This document shows positions 58,210 through 62,314 of a stretch of 62,314 bases of DNA, one piece after another (position 1 is the first letter of the stretch; the number at the start of each line of letters is the position of its first letter). The stretch covers positions 72,060-134,373 of the forward strand of contig CAMEON010000001.1 of NCBI GenBank assembly GCA_945929845.1, written 5' to 3'. The stretch is from an uncultured Clostridia bacterium (lineage in GTDB: Bacteria > Bacillota > Clostridia > Oscillospirales > CAG-272). Made by a program: the position numbers and the translations under genes. Below the pieces are notes generated by a model. That model was not told the origin of the DNA and searched no databases. It worked only from the letters and a program-made list of their open reading frames with translations.

Positions 58210-59619
58210 TTACCTACAATCATGCGAACTCACTGAATATTGCCCATCCCCGGTCATGCGCACCGCATGGCAAAAGAAAGCGGTCAGTGCCCGGATCATA
58301 TACCCGGTGTCGGCTGCTCCGGCAGTCTCAAAGGCGGAGTGCATGGCCAACTGAGCCAGTCCGATGTCCACCGTGGGGACGGACACCTGGGTACCGGATA
58401 TGTTACCCAGGGTAGAACCGCCGGGCATATCTGCCCGGTTGGCATACCGCTGATAAGGCACACCGGCTTTCTCACAGATGGTCTGGAACAGGGCGGCAGA
58501 CAAGGCATCCGAGGTGTAGCGCTGACTGGCGTTATACTTGATGACCACACCCCCGCCCAGCGTGACGGTGTGATTTTTGTCGGCGAACTCCGGGTGATTG
58601 GGGTGAACAGCGTGGCCGTTGTCGCAGGAGAGCATGAAGCTGGAGGCCAGCCGACGGCGCAGACCGGAAGGTGGGATGCCAAGGCTGTCGGACAGGCGGC
58701 ACAGCACATCCCACAGGAAGGTGGATGCAGCCCCCTGCCGGGTCTGGGAGCCGACCTCCTCATTGTCAAAGATACAGAGGACGGGAACAGCCTGCGGCTG
58801 AGCCGGGATGGGAGCGGTGGCAACTTCCTGGCGGTCTGCACTGTCAGAGGCCAGGAAGCCGGACAGGCCGCAGAAAGCGCACATCAGGTCGTCCAACCGG
58901 GGGGCAGAAATGAGGTCGCCCCACGCTAAGCCAGGCTGGGGATTGTACAGGTACAGATCAGAGGTCAGAATGTCCTCGGTAGGGACGGCGGCGGCCTGTG
59001 CCAGTGCTTCCTGAAATGCACCGGCCTGGGCGGCGGTGCCTGCCAGCGGGATCATGTCCACCGCCGGGTTGTAAGAGGCGTTGTCGTTGGCCGATCGGTT
59101 CATGTGGATGGCCACGCTGGGAATCAGAGCCCTGACGCAGGGGGATCCCTCCGCCGCCCGGCTCAGATCCACCAGCCGGGTCTCCAGTCCTCCCGCCTGG
59201 CGGACAGCCACCCGCCCGGCAATGCCCAACGGTCTGTCCATCCAGGTGGCGCACAGCATCCCGCCGTATTTTTCCACCGACAGCCGGACATACCGCTGAT
59301 CTGCCATCTCGGCATTTTCTTTGACCTTGAAGGTGGGCGCATCCCCGTGGGCGGCGGCCATCATGAAGCCGTCAAAGTCACCCCGGGGTACCCGGAAGGC
59401 AATGAGGGAGGAGCCGTTGCGGGTGACATAGTACCGCCCGCCCGGTGTCAGGTGCCAGTCCTCCCCCTCGGGCAGGGCGGTATACCCGGCCTCCTTCAGA
59501 ATATCAGCCATGTGAGCGACGGTGTGAAAAGCCGTGGGACAGGCGGCAATATAGGAGAAAAGGGCGGCATTGATATCAGAGTCATTCATATTTCCGGAAG
59601 CAATGGAGGCGATGTTCAT
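58210..59619 (-). CDS. M18 family aminopeptidase
   Basis: 469 residues. The start at 59619 follows GAAAGGA. Zinc-ligand motifs of the family are AAHGDAPTF (H91, D93), CIFDNEEVGSQTRQGA with the catalytic and bridging acids, and SCDNGHAVHPNHPEF near the end, where the last His binds zinc. Tetrahedral dodecameric M18 enzymes remove N-terminal residues, often acidic, from peptides in the cytoplasm. The length is typical. It is 67 bases downstream of the next gene on the same strand and may be co-transcribed with it. Confidence 0.94.
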   Translation of the reverse strand: MNIASIASGNMNDSDINAALFSYIAACPTAFHTVAHMADILKEAGYTALPEGEDWHLTPGGRYYVTRNGSSLIAFRVPRGDFDGFMMAAAHGDAPTFKVKENAEMADQRYVRLSVEKYGGMLCATWMDRPLGIAGRVAVRQAGGLETRLVDLSRAAEGSPCVRALIPSVAIHMNRSANDNASYNPAVDMIPLAGTAAQAGAFQEALAQAAAVPTEDILTSDLYLYNPQPGLAWGDLISAPRLDDLMCAFCGLSGFLASDSADRQEVATAPIPAQPQAVPVLCIFDNEEVGSQTRQGAASTFLWDVLCRLSDSLGIPPSGLRRRLASSFMLSCDNGHAVHPNHPEFADKNHTVTLGGGVVIKYNASQRYTSDALSAALFQTICEKAGVPYQRYANRADMPGGSTLGNISGTQVSVPTVDIGLAQLAMHSAFETAGAADTGYMIRALTAFFCHAVRMTGDGQYSVSSHDCR

Positions 59620-59686
59620 ACTATATCCTTTCACGGTTTTATGACAGAATGGTTTTACGGGGGTCAAAGCGGCCTGATCCGTCGGT

Positions 59687-60595
59687 TCAGAAAATGCCGG
59701 GTATCACCTGGGCGAGCACAAGCCCGGCTCCGAAGGAGACCCCGTTGGCAACCAGGGCATACACCACATACAGCCAGGGCTTGCGTTTCCGCTGGCTGAC
59801 CCTGTTCATCAACAGGCAGTACAGCACCGCCTCTGCGGCAAAGACGATCAGCTCAAACAGAATGTAATACATAACGAAAAGCAACCACCCAGAATGGTAG
59901 TTGATGATATTCAACAGTACATTGAGCAGGACCTGCGTCACAGTGTTCACCCCGGCCAGAAGAAGCAGTTGCTTCTTCTCCCGGAAGCCAAAGAGCAGAG
60001 CCACCGCCAGCTCGATCAGGATGGTGATGACAATGCGGGCCAGCAGGGATACCAGCTCCCACCCATAATTGTAGGATCTCTGGGCTGTCAGAAGCTCGCT
60101 GTTTCCGGGAACCGGATCTTGCTCTACCGAGCCGAACTGCACATCCTCCATGTCCACGGTGAAGTAGCTGTCAAAGGCGTACCGCTCATACACACCGCTG
60201 ACAACAAAGGTGCCGGTCTCCGGGTAGTATAAGAGGATCTTGAAGGGACTTGGCGGATAGTAGGTCCACGCCAGCTCCCCAGTCTCGTTGACCTGCCAGA
60301 CCTCCTGCAGGAAGTAGAAGCCGTCCGTGTCCTGATACTCCACAAAGGCCTGCCATATCTCTATGTCATAACCGTAGTTGTAAATGTGTTCCTCGTCCCC
60401 GTCCCATACAGAGGATGGCCCGGTGGACGGCTCCTTGGACAGCAGGGTGCCGTAGCATAGTTGGTCACTCATATTCCTGAAGGTAATGCGTACCGAGGGC
60501 TTGGGGCCGGTGTCAGCACCTGCCGGGAAAGGCACAACGGACATGATACATACGACGCAAAGCAACAGGATGAGCAGTATCTTTCTGGTTTTCAT
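59687..60595 (-). CDS. membrane protein with extracytoplasmic domain, unknown
   Basis: 302 residues. The start at 60595 follows AGGAGG, and 11 upstream in-frame codons have no site. A signal peptide ends about residue 27. Residues 28-175 form a soluble outer domain (VRITFRNMSDQLCYGTLLSKEP..., FLQEVWQVNETGELAWTYYPPSPFKILLYYPE). Four or five hydrophobic helices follow from about 180 with a basic loop (NRVSQRKRKPW). Similar proteins with this outer domain plus four-helix layout occur in gut Clostridia, as far as I recall, but without assigned role. Position next to the M18 gene gives no firm clue. Confidence 0.7.
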   Translation of the reverse strand: MKTRKILLILLLCVVCIMSVVPFPAGADTGPKPSVRITFRNMSDQLCYGTLLSKEPSTGPSSVWDGDEEHIYNYGYDIEIWQAFVEYQDTDGFYFLQEVWQVNETGELAWTYYPPSPFKILLYYPETGTFVVSGVYERYAFDSYFTVDMEDVQFGSVEQDPVPGNSELLTAQRSYNYGWELVSLLARIVITILIELAVALLFGFREKKQLLLLAGVNTVTQVLLNVLLNIINYHSGWLLFVMYYILFELIVFAAEAVLYCLLMNRVSQRKRKPWLYVVYALVANGVSFGAGLVLAQVIPGIF

Positions 60596-60676
60596 GTTGT
60601 TACCTCCTACCCATGTGTAACTGTGCACGCTCTTAATAGGTTTTGTTTTCGGAATATTATCCTGATAAATACAGGA

Positions 60677-61537
60677 TCAACTCTGGCTACCGGGGTACCG
60701 CACCTCTTTGACAAAGCGTTGGCCGGTCGTAAGCAGTGCCTCGGCCATCCGGGCGGCTCGTTCAGCCTGCGTGTCCCCTGGGCAAGCGGACCACCGGACA
60801 ATGATCGGTTCTGTCCCCGGAACACGGACATTGTCCCGCCATAGCGCATGCATGCGGTCATTGAAGTCATCCTCCTGGACTTCTTCACCACGGAAGATGT
60901 AAGCCACCGCTTTGATAAAATCCGTGACGGGATATCCGTTCTGATCTGTTCCGCCGGAGACCTGCCGGATGTATTCGGTAACGGTGGCGATGGTTTGATC
61001 ACAGATGAACTTACCGTCTGCGTCCGGTTCTGACGGGAGACTCAACCGGACAGTGAATTGTGTGGATTCGGGAGCCCCGTACCTCTGGTTGTACTGCCCG
61101 ATGACGGAAAGCGTTCTTTCCCCGGCATTCAGATAGGTCATCCAGTCCCCTTCTTTGGAGTTCCCATACCATCCGCCCTGGAAGTAATCCATCTCATCTC
61201 CGGAGTATAAGTCAAAGATAACAAATCCCACATTTCCGGCACTGCCGCCGGAAAAGACCTTCAGCACCTCCGGGATGCCATCACAGTTCACATCCAGCAA
61301 GGCCATGGCGTATAAGCTCGGCTCATTCTCCATATCTATATCGGATAGGAAATTTTTCAAAGGCTTCTTCCAGGCCTTCATTTCCTTTTGGCTGACAAAC
61401 ACCACTTGATTCTCCTGCCCGTCGGCAAAAATAGTGATACTGTCGGTTGCACCGTCTGCGCTCCCGGGACTGCAACTGCTGAACGCCAGTATCAGAGCCA
61501 GCCAAAGGACGAGCGTCATCAATACCTTGTTCTTCAT
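60677..61537 (-). CDS. lipoprotein, unknown function
   Basis: 286 residues. The start at 61537 follows AAAGGAG, since the upstream in-frame stretch is not a signal sequence. A lipoprotein signal ends in AFSSC near residue 22. The mature part contains YAMALLDVNCDGIPEVLKVF, a DxNxDGxxE segment that looks like an EF-hand or dockerin-like calcium loop as in VCBS/FG-GAP type surface proteins, followed by GNVGFVIFDLYSG. The C-terminal 100 residues show no motif. Monocistronic or first in a set with the two genes downstream on the minus strand. Confidence 0.72.
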   Translation of the reverse strand: MKNKVLMTLVLWLALILAFSSCSPGSADGATDSITIFADGQENQVVFVSQKEMKAWKKPLKNFLSDIDMENEPSLYAMALLDVNCDGIPEVLKVFSGGSAGNVGFVIFDLYSGDEMDYFQGGWYGNSKEGDWMTYLNAGERTLSVIGQYNQRYGAPESTQFTVRLSLPSEPDADGKFICDQTIATVTEYIRQVSGGTDQNGYPVTDFIKAVAYIFRGEEVQEDDFNDRMHALWRDNVRVPGTEPIIVRWSACPGDTQAERAARMAEALLTTGQRFVKEVRYPGSQS

Positions 61538-61582
61538 CTGGAAACTCCTTTTCTCAAAAGCGATATGACTCCGGACAACATG

Positions 61583-61611
61583 ATTGTACCATATAAGAAA
61601 GAAAAAGTCAA
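61583..61611 (-). promoter_or_regulatory. promoter of the lipoprotein gene at 61537
   Basis: TTGACT, 17 bases, TACAAT preceded by TGG on the minus strand. Confidence 0.78.
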
Positions 61612-61688
61612 TAGCCGATGTCAGACAGCTATGAGAAAAACAGAACAGGTGTATACACCTCTGGAAATGTAAAAAAATCAAAAACCCC

Positions 61689-61717
61689 TTGAAAAAGGGA
61701 GGAGAATGGTGTATAAT
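61689..61717 (+). promoter_or_regulatory. pgi promoter
   Basis: TTGAAA, 17 bases, TATAAT, about 85 bases before the start at 61800. Confidence 0.82.
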
Positions 61718-61799
61718 ATGCTTGAACACATGAACATGAAAAAGAGCACAAGGCTCGGAGACGAGCCATGGATTCAAACCAATACAGGAGGGAACAGAA

Positions 61800-62314
61800 A
61801 TGTCTGTCCGTTTCAATGATCGATACGCCGCTTCCTTTATTTCCACCGATGAGTATGCACATATCCAACCGATGGTGAACACTGCCCATTCTCTGCTCAC
61901 GAAGAAAAACGGGGCAGGGAATGATTTTCTCGGATGGATCACCCTGCCGGAGAGCTACGATAAGGAAGAGTTTTCACGCATCAAGGCCGCCGCCGCCCGC
62001 ATCCGGAATTCCTGCCAGGTCTTTGTGGCCATCGGCATCGGTGGCTCCTACCTGGGTGCCCGTGCCGTCATTGAATTTCTCAAGTCCCCGCTGTACAACA
62101 ACCTGAAGAAGGACACACCGGATGTGTATTTTGCCGGGAACAACATCAGTGCTTCCGCTCTGTCTGAACTGCTGTCCATCTGCGAGGGGAAGGATGTGTG
62201 CATCAATGTGATCTCCAAGTCCGGGACGACCACGGAGCCGGCCATCGCCTTCCGTGTGTTCCGTGCCCTGCTGGAGCAGAAGTACGGCAAGGAGGGCGCA
62301 CGCAGCCGGATATT
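61800..62314 (+). CDS. pgi: glucose-6-phosphate isomerase, N-terminal part (runs off right edge)
   Basis: 171 codons before the window ends. The ATG at 61800 follows AGGAGGGAA. The isomerase core is recognisable: FVAIGIGGSYLGARAVIEFL and VCINVISKSGTTTEPAIAFRVFR. The second is the PGI signature that binds the phosphate of glucose 6-phosphate or fructose 6-phosphate. It carries out the second step of glycolysis in the cytoplasm. Transcribed from its own promoter. Key catalytic Glu and His residues lie outside the window. Confidence 0.95.
   Translation, partial: MSVRFNDRYAASFISTDEYAHIQPMVNTAHSLLTKKNGAGNDFLGWITLPESYDKEEFSRIKAAAARIRNSCQVFVAIGIGGSYLGARAVIEFLKSPLYNNLKKDTPDVYFAGNNISASALSELLSICEGKDVCINVISKSGTTTEPAIAFRVFRALLEQKYGKEGARSRI

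Overview
The window looks like a chromosomal segment of a spore-forming-lineage clostridium, probably an Oscillospirales-type gut bacterium. The reasons are moderate-to-high GC, Bacillota-type AGGAGG ribosome sites, a large Bacillota-type SRP RNA, a zinc-finger ClpE-type unfoldase, YlmC/YmxH, IreB, SpoIID-like and CwlD-like proteins, and many lipoproteins with acidic Thr/Glu-rich linkers. Placement below class is inference. I assign 51 protein genes (two cut by the window edges), one SRP RNA, 17 promoters with near-consensus hexamers, several intrinsic terminators and two families of small inverted-repeat elements. No tRNA, rRNA, CRISPR array, complete insertion sequence or prophage was seen.

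Layout. 1-7.3 kb (minus strand): two paralogous small lipoproteins, the SRP RNA, then an operon of an ADP-ribosylglycohydrolase-family protein, two small membrane proteins and a 1164-residue lipoprotein. 7.3-15.7 kb (plus): a 221-bp mobile-element relic with an 8-bp target duplication, the ClpE-type unfoldase, a P-type ATPase homologue that has lost all catalytic motifs, YlmC, then rpsB-tsf. 15.7-21.4 kb (minus): a cell-wall amidase, gpmI, and an ireB-ribF-D,D-carboxypeptidase operon. 21.4-31.1 kb: a divergent rhamnose-glycan locus, with a GH106-like secreted enzyme on one side and GH78 rhamnosidase, dUTPase, DUF4838 protein and SGNH-hydrolase lipoprotein on the other. 31.1-37.5 kb (minus): a tightly coupled acyltransferase / GT8 / GT8-acyltransferase-fusion operon, then luxS with a foldase-like lipoprotein and an anchored protein. 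37.5-46.4 kb (plus): an MFS transporter, a GHL10 lipoprotein, secG, a second D,D-carboxypeptidase, an aldo/keto reductase, sfsA and an EamA transporter. 46.4-49.7 kb: a two-component system translationally coupled to two membrane proteins. 49.7-52.4 kb (minus): three genes around a SpoIID-like domain and peptidoglycan-binding repeats. 52.4-62.3 kb: an RpiR regulator, a BaiN-like flavoprotein, a MATE pump, a secreted cysteine-peptidase-like protein, an M18 aminopeptidase, two secreted or membrane proteins of unknown role and the start of pgi.

Functional themes are envelope building and remodelling (amidase, two S11 carboxypeptidases, SpoIID-like cluster, GT8/acyltransferase operon), extracellular glycan use (GH106-like, GH78, SGNH, GHL10, DUF4838), core housekeeping (rpsB, tsf, gpmI, pgi, ribF, secG, ffs) and signalling (two-component system, IreB, LuxS). 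The strongest candidates for something undescribed are the GT8/acyltransferase operon with its fusion protein, the catalytically dead P-type ATPase, and the small mobile repeats, two of whose members appear to double as transcription terminators.
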